Shown here one piece after another: positions 1 through 10,873 of a stretch of DNA of 50,000 nt. The stretch lies in the NCBI GenBank assembly GCA_012295275.1, contig CM022679.1:3475912-3525911 (forward strand). The letters run 5' to 3'. Each line of letters begins with the position of its first letter. Within the stretch, counting starts at the first letter, position 1. The translations under genes and the position numbers were made by a program. The notes beneath the pieces were generated by a model. The model had not been told where the DNA came from. It did no database searches and saw nothing but the letters and a program-made list of their open reading frames with translations. This DNA is from Chrysomallon squamiferum (lineage: Eukaryota > Mollusca > Gastropoda > Neomphalida > Peltospiridae).

Positions 1-1488
1 TTTTTTCAACAAACAAAAACAAAAACCAGGTTAAATAATCATAGAAACTATTATGAACTGTAAGCACAGCAATACAGTTTGATATCATATATTACATATT
101 ATGTTACACTGATTTGAAACAAGTAGTTGTGAGATGTAGTGAGACAGGAACATAAATCTCTTCTCTATCGGATGTATTTATTACCATTTTAGATACCGCT
201 TCATTCATTTTGTTTGTTTATTTTTATTTATTTTTTTATTAAATATTTGCAAATTATAAAATAAAATTCATAAACAGATTTTTAATATTCCCGGTGGGTT
301 TGACACTATGCTTTGCAGGCCCGTGACATTAATTACTTCTTTTTTTAGAATCAGTGATGTATTTAACATTTCATTTCCGTGGTATCTGACGTTTTATTAA
401 TCTCTGTTTATATATTTTAAAGCTACTGTAGTTTGTTCTTTTTTTTTTTGCGTTTATTGTTAATTTTTTTTTTTTTTTTTTTTAAATAAATCAAAAAATA
501 TTATTATCAAAAGATTTAATCTGCCATATTTGTTGTGTTTTGTGTGATTCAGAATTAGTAAAAAGCACAGTAGTTCACTGTAAAAAACACTGTCACATTA
601 TAAATATGATTTGTAACCAGCTTGGTTATCTGTATTTAAGGCTTGTTAAAAGCAGATTATGGTTGTCATTTTCTGTTAATAATAATAATAATAATAATCA
701 TAATAAAACAAAAATATTTTTTTTATAAATATATATATGTATATTTAGCTTCTAATATTAAATAAAATAACAGCAAAAAATCAACTTGAAAAATGCAATC
801 TCTAAATCACAAATTGTTTTTCCCAAGATAATAGAAAATATTCTTGTTTACAGTGTATGTAAGTAATTGTTCATGTACACAAATATATATTTTACTGATG
901 GTTGAACTTTTTAACAGAAGCAGAATCTACTTATTTTAACTGATTTTAGTTTTATTTAATAAAATATTGCCAGTTTCAGGATGAATTATTGAAATCAGTG
1001 TCATAAAGATATTTATTTTTCTTCAAAATTCTAAATATCACAGTCTGGAAACATTTAAGACTGTTGTAATGTGTCAGATCTGTTTTTATTGGGATCACTG
1101 GTTTTATGACTGACTAATGCATATATTTATTTTCGTAAATTATAACAACTGATTAGAAGTTGAAATACCCTGAGAAGAAATCATTTACAAATGAGGGCAA
1201 AAAGTTGCACATAACAAAATGATTCATTTAACAACTGTTTTGTATTAAAGATTTGTGGTCAAAATATGTTATTTTGATGTAGACAACTGGTAAGCTGAAC
1301 TCTTCACTCCCAGCTCTAGTTAATTTGTCTCTTTATAGAAATGAAATTTTGCATGCTGTTATTTCACAGATTAATTAATTCTGATTTTTTTCTTTAATAT
1401 ATTTTTTTTTTGAAGACAGATGGTGATGCAAAGTTACAGCACTAACACAGAGAAAGGAAAAGTCCAACCCATTCTTTTTTTAGTTTTC

Positions 1489-1520
<32 letters not shown>

Positions 1521-2094
1521 AGGAGCCAGGTTAATCCAAGATTGTGATTCTTATGGGAAAGTGCATATACAGGATTCTTTCCTGTATCTAAATTTTCTAG
1601 TCATTGACAATAAATATAACTAGGAAACCCCCCAAAACCCCAAAACAATCTTAAAAAATTTAAATAATTAAAAAAAAAAAAAAAAAAAACAAAAAAAAAA
1701 AAAAAAAAAAAAAAAAAATAAATAAATAAAAAATGAAAATAAAATATAATAAATAGTAGTAAATAAATAAACAAAAATATGAAAAATTTAAATAAATTTA
1801 ATTGGAATCATTAACCTGTAAAAAAAAAAAAAAAAAAAAATAAAACAAAACCGAAATAGATTAAGCAGTTGCATTAGTTTATTAATTGTACATTTAGGAT
1901 TTTAAACAAGCATATTCTGTTACAAAACATAAAATGTAAAATAAATACATTTTACGGTAATTTTGCCCTAGTCTTCTAATATTTGAATAGTATCTAAATA
2001 TAATTCAATAATACAAAGTTATAAGAAATAAAACGCTCTAGCTGATCTTCTGCTAAATCATTTATAATTATTTTAATAAATAAATAAATGTTTA

Positions 2095-2129
<35 letters not shown>

Positions 2130-2227
2130 AATTAAATCACTGAAGTGAAAAGTGTTCGATCACAAAAAGCTTATTCGTAATTACTAGGTGGGCTTGGAAG
2201 TTTTTTTTTTTGGTGAAAATGATGGGA
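1..2227. other. AT-rich non-coding stretch
   Basis: No gene is supported here. The sequence is AT-rich with long homopolymers (poly-A at about 1491-1515, broken A-runs at 1671-1718 and 1820-1840, a poly-T run near 465-483) and an AATA-type repeat at about 2096-2130. The short open frames run through these tracts and resemble nothing I recognise. A TTTATT at 1878-1883 would read AATAAA on the minus strand and could be a distant poly-A signal for the H15 gene, but that is weak. Confidence 0.6.
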
Positions 2228-2890
2228 TCATCGGTATCTTGAATTCCGTTTGGTGCTCTTCGTTTTTTTGCGAGTTTCAGTTCGACAATGGGTTCGAGTT
2301 TTGGCACTCTTTGACCTGTTCATACGAACTCGTTTATATGGATTTTCTGTTTCAGGTCTTGGTCTTTTGCCTTTACTATTCGAAGGCATTTCGTCTTCGT
2401 TATCGTTGTTAGATACATTGTTCACGGTTTCAGGTGTTTTGTCCTTCGCAGTGTTCTGGCCAAGAAGAAATCTTCCTCTGTTTCCCGATGCCTGTGAACC
2501 TCTGGGGCGAATAATTTGCCCTGACTTCAAACCTTCAGCCAAAGCTTTGTTTATTTCTTCATTTAACATCTTGAAAGCTGTAGTGGAAGACTTGGCACTA
2601 AAATACTGGCGGATTTCTTTCAGCGATGCACCTCTGTTGTCTTTGCTGTTTGCGATGGCATCAATCACATTTTGAAGAATAGTCGGTGGTGTGTTTTCAC
2701 TGCATGTCTGCCCATACTTAGAATTTGTAGCCCCTTCTGGGGACGTACTGGTTGATGTTGCAGACCTGGACACAGACCTGGAACTGGAACGAGTGTTCGA
2801 TCTTGAGCGTGGTCGAGCTGGTGTTTTGGGTCGAGATGGCGACTTCGATCTCGACCGCTGTCGAGGCTCTTGTTCCGCGCGATCAGACAT
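2228..2890 (-). CDS. Linker-histone-like (H15 domain) basic protein, intronless
   Basis: This is a single uninterrupted 220-residue frame with a clear start and stop. Residues 1-50 are rich in Arg/Ser with SR and SP/TP pairs (RSRSKSPSR, PKTPARPRSR). Residues about 68-144 look like the winged-helix H15 globular domain of linker histones: it opens PPTILQNVIDAI, has the RGASLKEIRQYF segment, and closes on a Gly-rich turn and FLLG. The C-terminal tail from about 170 is Lys/Arg-rich with one acidic patch (NNDNEDEMPS). By family knowledge such proteins bind linker DNA at the nucleosome dyad and compact chromatin. The SR-rich arm with an H15 core also recalls the protamine-like PL-I proteins of mollusc sperm, which is inference. 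It is a little longer than a typical somatic H1 core plus short tails, and its tail is less Lys/Ala-rich. It lies outside the chitinase array and nothing links the two. I am confident of the H15 domain, less so of the subtype. Confidence 0.8.
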   Translation of the reverse strand: MSDRAEQEPRQRSRSKSPSRPKTPARPRSRSNTRSSSRSVSRSATSTSTSPEGATNSKYGQTCSENTPPTILQNVIDAIANSKDNRGASLKEIRQYFSAKSSTTAFKMLNEEINKALAEGLKSGQIIRPRGSQASGNRGRFLLGQNTAKDKTPETVNNVSNNDNEDEMPSNSKGKRPRPETENPYKRVRMNRSKSAKTRTHCRTETRKKTKSTKRNSRYR

Positions 2891-2940
2891 TTTCAGAAGA
2901 GTGGTCGTTAAACGCTTATCACATTAAATTTAAAATCGCG

Positions 2941-2968
2941 TGACGTAATTACTTTGATAATGACGCAA
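2941..2968 (-). promoter_or_regulatory. Paired CRE-like motifs upstream of the H15 gene
   Basis: TGACGTAA at 2941-2948 and TGACGCAA at 2961-2968 lie 51 and 71 bases upstream of the H15 start codon; on the gene strand they read TTACGTCA and TTGCGTCA. Both are one or two bases from the CREB/ATF consensus. No clear TATA box is visible. Their closeness to the start and equal orientation make a promoter role plausible, but short motifs like these also occur by chance. Confidence 0.3.
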
Positions 2969-2969
2969 T

Positions 2970-3535
2970 GGATGCAAAAGAAATTTGCGCAGAATTAATT
3001 TCACTTGTAGTTATGTTAAAATTTTTGAATTAAATGACTAAATCGAAAAATATTTTCCAAATATTTTGATATTGTGTAAATTTTAGCTTTATTATTACTC
3101 AGTCTCTGATACATAAAAAAAAAAAAAGAAGAAGAAGAAAAAAAAATGTGTTCATTTTGCACCAGTTTTATTTAATTTATTTATCACCATCATTAATAAT
3201 TAATCAACATTTAACCTCATTAAAACTATCTAATTTTTCATACTTGTGCCTTCAGATTTTTTTTTTTTTTTTTTTACGAATTTACAAATACATCTAGGAA
3301 AAAATACATTATGAGGCTAGATTAAAGTAGTGTATGGTCTTTAGAGGTGAGATTATGGAGTGAGATTGTTCAATCTCTTTTAAACAACGGTGAAGGGTCC
3401 TCGAAAAAGCATGTTCTGAAAGCATATGCTTCTTTTGCTACTGTTTAATCTGACCCTGAACGTTACTTAAAGATATATAAAATGTAAGTAATTACATTAA
3501 TTTTAAAGCACTAACAGGTGTAGTGTTGTGTACAA

Positions 3536-3559
<24 letters not shown>
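2970..3559. other. Non-coding, no gene seen
   Basis: AT-rich sequence with an A/G-rich run at 3117-3146 and poly-T runs at about 3259-3275 and 3538-3562. I see no exon, RNA gene or recognisable element. Confidence 0.5.
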
Positions 3560-3567
<8 letters not shown>

Positions 3568-4288
3568 ATAAACATATTTAAGACAACACGTAAACAGTGT
3601 ATACAGAGATAACTGATTTATCTGAACTCATTCATATCAGTAATAACTCCAGTATGCAAATAATTTCACTGATGCTGAATATAATAATTTATTTATGTAC
3701 CTTTCTTAACAAGATAATATTTTAAAAATCGAAAATCAACAACAACAATAATAATAATAAAATTAAAAATAAAATAAAATTATGATACAAAGAAATCTTT
3801 TTTTATTTTTTATTTTTTATATTGTTTATAAGGAATATTTTTTTATAAAACGATATTTTTAGATTTATTGTTTCCGTTACCCATTCAGACAGTATTAGTT
3901 ATTTTAAAACCATTGCACTGATCATTAGGCAGCTTAATTATTAAATCAGAAACGTAATATTTAGGACCTATATTAAATACTCGGTAAGGTATATAAATAA
4001 ATAATGAAGCACTTTTTAGATTTTTATTAAATAGTGGTCTAAGGCAGACAACTCTAAAACGATATTTTCATATTTCCTGTTTTCATTAACAATTCAGTCA
4101 ATATTTGTAAGCACTGTAGACTTTATATTATTAGTTTAAATTATTAAATAGACTCGCAAATATTTAAACCACTGAGCAAGTATGCATTGTAACACACACA
4201 AATGTAAATAAATAAATAAATAAATATTTTAATGTTGATTTGTGAAAGAAACTTAAAATATAAATATTTTGGCATATATACAAGTTCG

Positions 4289-4328
<40 letters not shown>

Positions 4329-4757
4329 AAAAAGAAAAAGAAATTACAAAAACAAAAACAAAAAAAACAAACAAAAAAAAAAATCGAAAAGCCAAACAAC
4401 ATGACCCCCGCCACAAATTAAAACAAAAAAGTTCATAGTAAATAAACATTTAAATTCACAGATATAAATAATTATTTTGAGTTAATTAGAACAGCTTGAA
4501 AACTCTGAAATTCAAATTAAACATTCATTAATTTTAAAACAGATTTAAATTTAGTTTTATAAGAACCCAGTCTTTCTAGTCATTTTACAAAGACTACAAA
4601 ATAGAGTTATTTCCCTTAGACCGTAATTGATTTTGTCCACATGAAACATTGATCACTCGTTCATACCTTCTTTAGAAAACTTCAATCATTATTTATTTTA
4701 GGTATCAAATAGTACCTTTTTATTTATTTATAATATATTTTATGGTAATGGTGTTAA

Positions 4758-4796
<39 letters not shown>

Positions 4797-4906
4797 CACT
4801 ACTACTACAATAATAATGAAATAAATATTAAAGAGAACAGAAAAGATGATTGTTTAAAAAGAAAAATTATTATTATTATTATTATTATTATTTATTTTTA
4901 TTTTTT
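3560..4906. repeat. Non-coding tandem duplication, copy 1
   Basis: This block is repeated almost base for base at 4907-6125. Shared landmarks in the same order are 'aaataaacatatttaagac' (3567), a CAA/TAA run, 'gtttccgttacccattcag' (3868), 'gcatatatacaagttcga' (4271), 'agagttatttccctta' (4603) and a closing TTA repeat. Copy 1 is longer mainly because of an expanded A-tract (about 4289-4326) and a (CTA)n array (about 4758-4808). Open frames in it run through the A-tract and differ between copies, so I regard it as non-coding. Confidence 0.8.
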
Positions 4907-6125
4907 TTAGAAAATAAACATATTTAAGACAACACGTAAACACTGTATACAGAGATAACTGATTTATCTGAACACATTCATATCAGTAATAACTCCAGTA
5001 TGCAAATAACTTCACTGATGCTGAATATAATAATTTATTTATATACTTTTCTTAACAAGATAATATTTTAAAAATCGAAAATCAACAACAACAACAACAA
5101 TAATAAAATCAAAAATAAAATAAAATTATGATACAAATTTTTTTATTTGTTTTTTATTTTTTTATATTTTTTATAAAACGATGTTTTTAGATTTATTGTT
5201 TCCGTTACCCATTCAGACAGTATTAGTTATTTTAAAACCATTGCACTGATAATTAGGCAGCTTAATTATTAAATCAGAAACGTAATATTTAGGACCTATA
5301 TTAAATACTCGGTAAGGTATATAAATAAATAATGAAACGCTTTTTAGATTTTTATTAAATAGTGGTCTAAGGCAGACAACTCTAAAACGATATTTTCATA
5401 TTTCCTGTTTTCATTAACAATTCAGACAATATTTGTAAGCATGTAGACTTTATATTATTAGTTTAAATTATTAAATAGACTCGCAAATATTTAAACCACT
5501 GAGCAAGTATACATTGTAACACACACAAATGTAAATAAATAAATAAATAAATAAATAAATATTTTAATGTTAATTTGTGAAAGAAACTTAAAATATAAAT
5601 ATTTTGGCATATATACAAGTTCGAAAAAAAAAAAAATAAAATAAAAAATATCGAAAAGCCAAACAACAACACCCCCGCCACAAATTAAAACAAAAAAGTC
5701 CATAGTAAATAAACATTTAAATTCACAGATATAAATAATTATTTTGAGTTAATTAGAACAGCTTGAAAACTCTGAAATAGATTCAAACTAAACATTCATT
5801 AATTTTAAAACAGGTTTGAATTTAGTTTATAAAGAGCCCAGTCTTTCTAGTCATTTTACAAAGACTACAAAATAGAGTTATTTCCCTTAGACCGTAATTG
5901 ATTTTTGTCCACATGAAACATTGATCACTCGTTCATACCTTCTTTAGAAAACTTCAATCATTATTTATTTTAGGTATCAGATAGTACCTTTTTATTTATT
6001 TATAATATATTTTATTGTAATGGTGTTAATACTACTACAATAATAATGAAATAAAAATTAAAGAGAACAGAATAGATGATTATTTAAAAAGAAAAATTAT
6101 TATTATTATTATTATTATTATTATC
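4907..6125. repeat. Non-coding tandem duplication, copy 2
   Basis: Direct repeat of the preceding block with the same landmarks (4915, 5201, 5599, 5873). It lacks the long A-tract and has only two CTA units where copy 1 has an array, so the size difference is mostly microsatellite length. The junction lies in a T-rich stretch near 4890-4912. Confidence 0.8.
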
Positions 6126-7139
6126 ATTAATACTGGTTTGAGGGACATAACTTTAAAATGTTATTTTTATATTTTGTATTTTCCTTGGCTCTTCAGAAAA
6201 TCTAAGTTTTCATTCTTAAACTAAATTACTGAAATAAATGTTAAAAAATCATGAATTTTGCCAGACTCTCTCCCTCACACTGTGTTTGTGTGTATGTGTA
6301 ATGTAAATTTTGAATGGTAGAAAGATTCTTTTATCCTTTTCTCATAAAGGTTTTAAATTATAATTTCCTAGCATCTTCATTAACAACAACTACAACAACA
6401 AAAATAATAATAAATTAATTAAAAAGGAATTCAAAATAAAAAAAATAATGAGTAAATAAAAAATCTCAAAGTTTCAAGTTTCTTACTGCTTTGTAGTTAC
6501 ATTTGAAAATCTTCAAAATAGTTTGAATTCAGCCATACAAAAAAATATTTAAATCTTATTAATAGTGCGAGCCATGATCAGCTTATCATTTGTTTCTGTT
6601 AATAATAATGTATATATGTTAATGCATTGATAACAGTTTTGACTTCCCCTGTTTCGGCTTTGTAATGTGATAATGATGATGACGTTTATGTATTTGAAGA
6701 AAAACTTAAGAGAGAATATTAACTTTTTTAAATTTAAAAATACAACTCATCTTAATACTTTCTAAAAAGCTGAAAGTATACTTTCTTGACATATTTTTAT
6801 AAAATATTTTGAAACGTGTTTTAATTAGTGTCATTGCAATTCAGTCCTTGTTTTTCCTTTTAGATAGCCAGGAAGTACATCATTCAAAGAAATTTCTTAA
6901 GAAATAATATGTAATTGTAATTAAGTGAATAATGTTACTGTATGGAACACAATACAAATCTCTAAGATGACTATATATAACGGGAAGATTGCTACAATGG
7001 TTCAAAGCTGTGCAAAGAGTCAAATTCTTATAGCAAATTCTTCTTCGGCAACAGCTAATTACATTATTTGCCTTAGTGAAAGATGAAATAAATATCGAAG
7101 ATTCCAAAGATATCTAAAGCTATGTATTTCAGTTACCTT
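6126..7139. other. Non-coding, degraded relative of the 3.5-6.1 kb repeat at its start
   Basis: The first ~100 bases (tttgagggacataactttaa and following) resemble internal parts of the upstream tandem repeats. Beyond that I see no gene. The 75-residue minus-strand frame at 6880-7107 has no domain, splice context or repeat partner that would support it. Confidence 0.4.
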
Positions 7140-7525
7140 GAATCTTAATTTAAATTTAGAAAGAAAAGATAACAAACAATTATTTTGAAATAAAGATATG
7201 AGCTATAAATAATGATTTTCATTCAGTTACGAAATCAGTATCAAACATTTCTGAAAATTTCTAAAATATTTTGAACTGCTTAAAATTCAATGATCATTCA
7301 GCATTTCAAGTCTCGTATTATGCCATTTACAGACACTCAGTCTTTCTAGCATATCTCTAAAATAAAATAGAGTTATTTCCCTTAGGCCGTAAAATTTACT
7401 TTGTTCCATTCATATATTTATTTCGAATAGCATAAATGTTTCTTTAGTTTATTTATTCCTTTTTAAGTTTCAGATCGTATGTTTTTAATGATTATTCACA
7501 ACATATAATTTATTATCGTGTTTAG

Positions 7526-7624
<99 letters not shown>

Positions 7625-7780
7625 CGTGGTGGTGATGTAAGGGAAATAACTTTAAAACGATGTTTTCATCTTTGGTGTTTCATTACCTATTCAGAAAATA
7701 ATATTTTCTAATATTATTAGTTATTTGAAAACTATCTGCAGACTTTACACTGTTAATTTATATTATTATATTAAATGTTC
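7140..7780. repeat. Third, diverged copy of the 3.5-6.1 kb repeat family
   Basis: 'cagtctttctagcatatctc' (7338) followed by 'agagttatttcccttagg' corresponds to 4568-4620 and 5838-5890 of the upstream copies. After a (TAA)n-(TGA)n microsatellite at about 7528-7622, 'taagggaaataactttaaaa' (7638) resembles their next segment. The order is kept but identity is clearly lower than between copies 1 and 2. Confidence 0.6.
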
Positions 7781-7836
7781 CGATGGGTCCCACTGCCTGT
7801 TTCAAAGAGAAAAAATAATAATGAAAAACAAGCTAT

Positions 7837-7883
<47 letters not shown>
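7837..7883. repeat. (TG)n microsatellite
   Basis: About 23 uninterrupted TG units. The surrounding open frame is only the translation of the repeat. Confidence 0.95.
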
Positions 7884-7887
<4 letters not shown>

Positions 7888-8929
7888 ATAATATATATTG
7901 TTTCCTCATAAACGTATGTTTCATAAAGTATTTACCGATGCTGCAAAGTAAGAAAACAGGTTTTAGTTAATCACCTCTATCGAAAGAAACATATGATTTA
8001 GTAACAGTTATACGTTCTCCATTTTATAAATAATGGGTAAATAAATACCTAATATTAAGGCATATATACATTATGAATGAATATTATTTTAAAATTAGAG
8101 AGAAAAATACTTTTTGCATTCATGTATTTTTATAGGGTATTAATGTAAAATATTTATTTTCTTTCCTGAGCAATAATTTACTATGAAACTGTTTAACACT
8201 TGCAGATCAGCTTCAACTGGCGGGGAGGGGGGTGTTTTTGTTTACTAATAGTTAATGACAGGACTGCAGGTGTTACACATTTTGTGTACAGACTGATGTC
8301 TGTCAGGCAGAATTCAGAGCCAAAGATCCTTGGTATATTATTATATAACAAGCAAGCAAACAAACAAACAAACTCATATTATCAGCTACGCACATGGATT
8401 TGTTACCCCACATTAAACCGTCACTGGACAAAATTCATTAAATGGCAGCAAAAGCAGGAAGCGAAAAGTGAAACACATTTGTTTAGAAATCCGTTGTTTC
8501 CGTTCCTTAATTAATACCATTATAGAATTTTAAATAGTTTTATAATCACATCATGGTCTATTTATACAACGTAAACGTATTTAGTGTCGATGCGCTGTGT
8601 TTGCAATCAGTTTATTTTTGACAGTACATACTGCAGCAGTGCGAAATGTTTGCCTTAACTATCAATCAACTTTAAACTTTCCCAGATAATTGCCTGCCAC
8701 ATATAGTATAAAAATGAGATGAAATAAAATAAAATAAAATATACTAAAATCAAATGAAATAAACAGAAATAGAATAGAACAGAATAGAATGGAATGGAAC
8801 AGAATAGTGTAGAATACTATATAATAAACTAAAACAAAAAAACAAATATGTAAGTGTTTAAAGATATTAGTTTAAGCTTTTCGTTTTATTAGTTATCTCT
8901 GTTTAAATTACTTGTAATTATTATTCAAA
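7884..8929. other. Non-coding, no gene seen
   Basis: AT-rich with an AATAA/AATAG-type run at about 8717-8830. A 104-residue plus-strand frame at 8200-8514 has no recognisable domain, no splice signals and no counterpart elsewhere in the window, so I do not call it a gene. Confidence 0.4.
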
Positions 8930-9120
8930 AAACAAAAACACAAAAAATACCAACATTTATAACACAAAGATACACAGGTTCATGATCTCAAAAAAACATT
9001 ACGTACTACCAATTAAAAAAAAAGGTTAATCATGTACTGATTTTTAATACTCCTTGAAGGTTGTACTTAATACTAAATAACAGTGAATAGTCTTAGAGCG
9101 TCACCTCATTTTAATTTGAT
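8930..9120 (-). repeat. Left edge of the chitinase array: 3' flank of unit 0
   Basis: From about 8930 the sequence matches the 3' flanks of genes A, B and C, sharing 'aataccaacat', 'ttaatcatgtactgattttt' and 'aaggttgtacttaatactaa'. Nothing left of it matches the other units, so this is the left breakpoint of the tandem duplications. Confidence 0.75.
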
Positions 9121-9442
9121 TTAACTTGTGTTGCATACAACATTACGGTCATAATCACAAACCAACACATCAGGATTAAAAAGCAGTTCCCCAGAACATC
9201 TCTGTAAATATATATATGTATATATTGTAATGACTAAATAATATTTATTTAACTGACTTTATATATACTCTGTATATATATATATATACATTTTTCTGTA
9301 AATAAAAGGTCGGAAATACACTAAAGAATACATCAAAACGTATAACCAATATGAATATTATCTTACCTTGAGAATGAAAAAAAAAGAAAAAAGAAATTCA
9401 AATTTGTTTCTCTAACAGCGGATAACTCCAGGCCGTTTTATA
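9121..9442 (-). pseudogene. Collapsed chitinase relic (unit 0): promoter and 5'UTR exon fused to the CBM14 end
   Basis: Reading on the minus strand, a TATA box (9442-9436) and a 5'UTR exon ending at 9367 with a GTAAGA donor match the promoters of genes A-C. About 135 bases of intron 1 follow and then give way, in an AT-rich stretch near 9205-9235, to the last ~90 coding bases of the terminal exon (about 9210-9121). That piece stays in frame, begins YLQRCSGELLFNP and ends at TAA. Everything between intron 1 and mid CBM14 (start codon, signal peptide, GH18 domain and linker) is missing, about 6 kb compared with gene A. Neither the start codon nor any acceptor seen in the other copies remains. 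A transcript could still initiate, but no chitinase could be made from it. Confidence 0.85.
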
Positions 9443-9530
9443 GCGTATGAATTCAGGGCGAGGTTTGTCTTAGTCAGTTTAAACGTCCAATAGAACCCGC
9501 AGAAAACGTGTCCTCTTGATTTCTGATTGG
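9436..9530 (-). promoter_or_regulatory. Unit 0 promoter (TATA and CCAAT boxes)
   Basis: TATAAAA lies on the minus strand at 9442-9436. CCAATCAG, a good NF-Y match, lies with its CCAAT at 9530-9526. Spacing and surrounding sequence equal those of the intact genes, so the promoter looks undamaged although its gene is gone. Confidence 0.65.
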
Positions 9531-10266
9531 CTGCACAGATAATAGTTATTCTAAAATTATGAATACGTTGGTTTATACACGTAGAAAATTCTGATTAAAG
9601 GAAATACCTTCTATTGATTTCATTCAGATAAAACCTGTCAAATCCAGGTGGATGTTTACGTGTGTTTGTTCGTACATTTATGTATGAATAATACATGATT
9701 TTTTTCTCTGTCACATAATATATATATATTTTTTTTTTAAAACTACAGATAGATACATGCGTTCTTATTTTCAATAAAGTCCTAAAACAACCGATATAGA
9801 TTTTTGATAATTTCTAAAACGCACACACACACACACACACACACACACGTATTGGTTTATTAATTTCTTCGGGAAGGTTAACTGTAATATTTTTAATCGG
9901 ATAACACATTTGTATGCAGCAAATTTATCGTTTTGTTCAATTGTTCATATTTTTAAGATTAAGTAAACCATAAAATGAAATCAAGTTTTTGTAAAAGTTG
10001 AGGAATGCCCCTCTCAAAGATGCAATGGCTATAAATGGATATGGTTTTTCATATTGAGATGAATGTCTTGAACTGAATTTAGAATGAAGTCAAAACAAAG
10101 TGAAAACAGTATTTTAAAATATTTGTATTATCAAAAACAAATGAATAAGAGACACTTGGGAATCTTTGTGTTATAGATATAAGTATGTTACACTTCAAGT
10201 ATTTCAAACATTTTCTAAAAACTGTATCGAAACATCGGACATAAAAAGAAAATATCATCATCTCTG

Positions 10267-10539
10267 TCAATTAGCATCTTTAACAATTAGGGAAAAAAAT
10301 TCTGTAATAAATCTGTGAATGAAAAATACACGTAGTTCGCAGATTAGTTGAGTGAACACTGAAAAGACTGAAGTAATGTATGTGCAATACAAAACAACAC
10401 TTCTGGCAGCTTTTTCATCACTTCTTCGTTTGCGCGTTTCCAATGAAATATTCTTCTTCGTCTTGTTTGATTTCTTCGGGAATTCCAGGAAATATGCAGT
10501 CACTGGGGATTCACTGTCGATGCTCCTGTTCCAGTACAA
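10267..10539 (-). other. Conserved coding-like fragment (type 1), function unknown
   Basis: A 90-residue minus-strand frame found nearly unchanged in units B (32719-32991) and C (45214-45486). It begins MYWNRSIDSESPVTA and includes a basic stretch (KKSNKTKKN, ETRKRRSDEKAAR). Another frame on the same strand reads as a short acidic tail (PEEIKQDEEEYF) with an early stop, so I cannot tell which frame, if any, was coding. 'cccag' just before the acidic segment could be an old splice acceptor. I recognise no family. Conservation between units is equally high in the non-coding sequence around it, so it is not evidence of selection. It is probably a relic of a neighbouring gene captured in the duplicated unit. 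Confidence 0.3.
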
Positions 10540-10651
10540 CGAGGCAGGGTTTTGAGGGAGGTAACAGGAGAATTGTCAGAAACATTCTGATACTGTGCTG
10601 GTTTGGATATATTCGTTTGCTCGATGAAAAATGTATAGGTGGCAATTATTA

Positions 10652-10873
10652 TTATTTATTATCAAATCCTATGGTCGTTTTTTTTCTTTTTCGAAAGGCA
10701 TTGTACTCATTCTGGTGGCTGTTGTTGTCGTTGGCTAGGCAGTGTACATTGAAAGTCTTGTCGATGTTGGTCATGTTTTGCAGCTCTAAATATTGTAGAT
10801 AAGAAGATAGATATTGATATTCAGATTCAGTTGCAGCTCCTATTATTTTTCTCTCATCATCGCTGTGAAACAC
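10652..10873 (-). other. Conserved coding-like fragment (type 2), function unknown
   Basis: A 73-residue minus-strand frame containing SDDERKIIGAATESEYQYL and LQYLELQNMTNIDKTFNVH, ending in a basic run. Composition looks more protein-like than neighbouring frames, and 'ttcacag' before the SDDER segment could be a splice acceptor. Unit B has an open copy at 33132-33335 plus a second, frame-broken copy (about 33650-33840). Unit C carries the same frame-breaking change. I do not recognise the family. It may be the C-terminal exon of a lost gene, related to the type 1 fragment 100 bases downstream. Confidence 0.3.

Noticed and set aside
8200-8514. 104-residue plus-strand gene
   Set aside because: No recognisable domain, no supporting splice or promoter signals, and no paralog in the window.
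9121-9442. A short functional CBM14-only gene driven by the chitinase promoter
   Set aside because: There is no start codon or splice acceptor between the 5'UTR donor and the CBM14 piece, and only the second half of the domain (three of six cysteines) remains.
10352-10802. Plus-strand frames of 67 and 140 residues, repeated at 32804-33200 and 45299-45686
   Set aside because: They lie antisense to the minus-strand fragments, overlap each other in two frames, and their ends differ between units. They are open mainly because the sequence between units is nearly identical.
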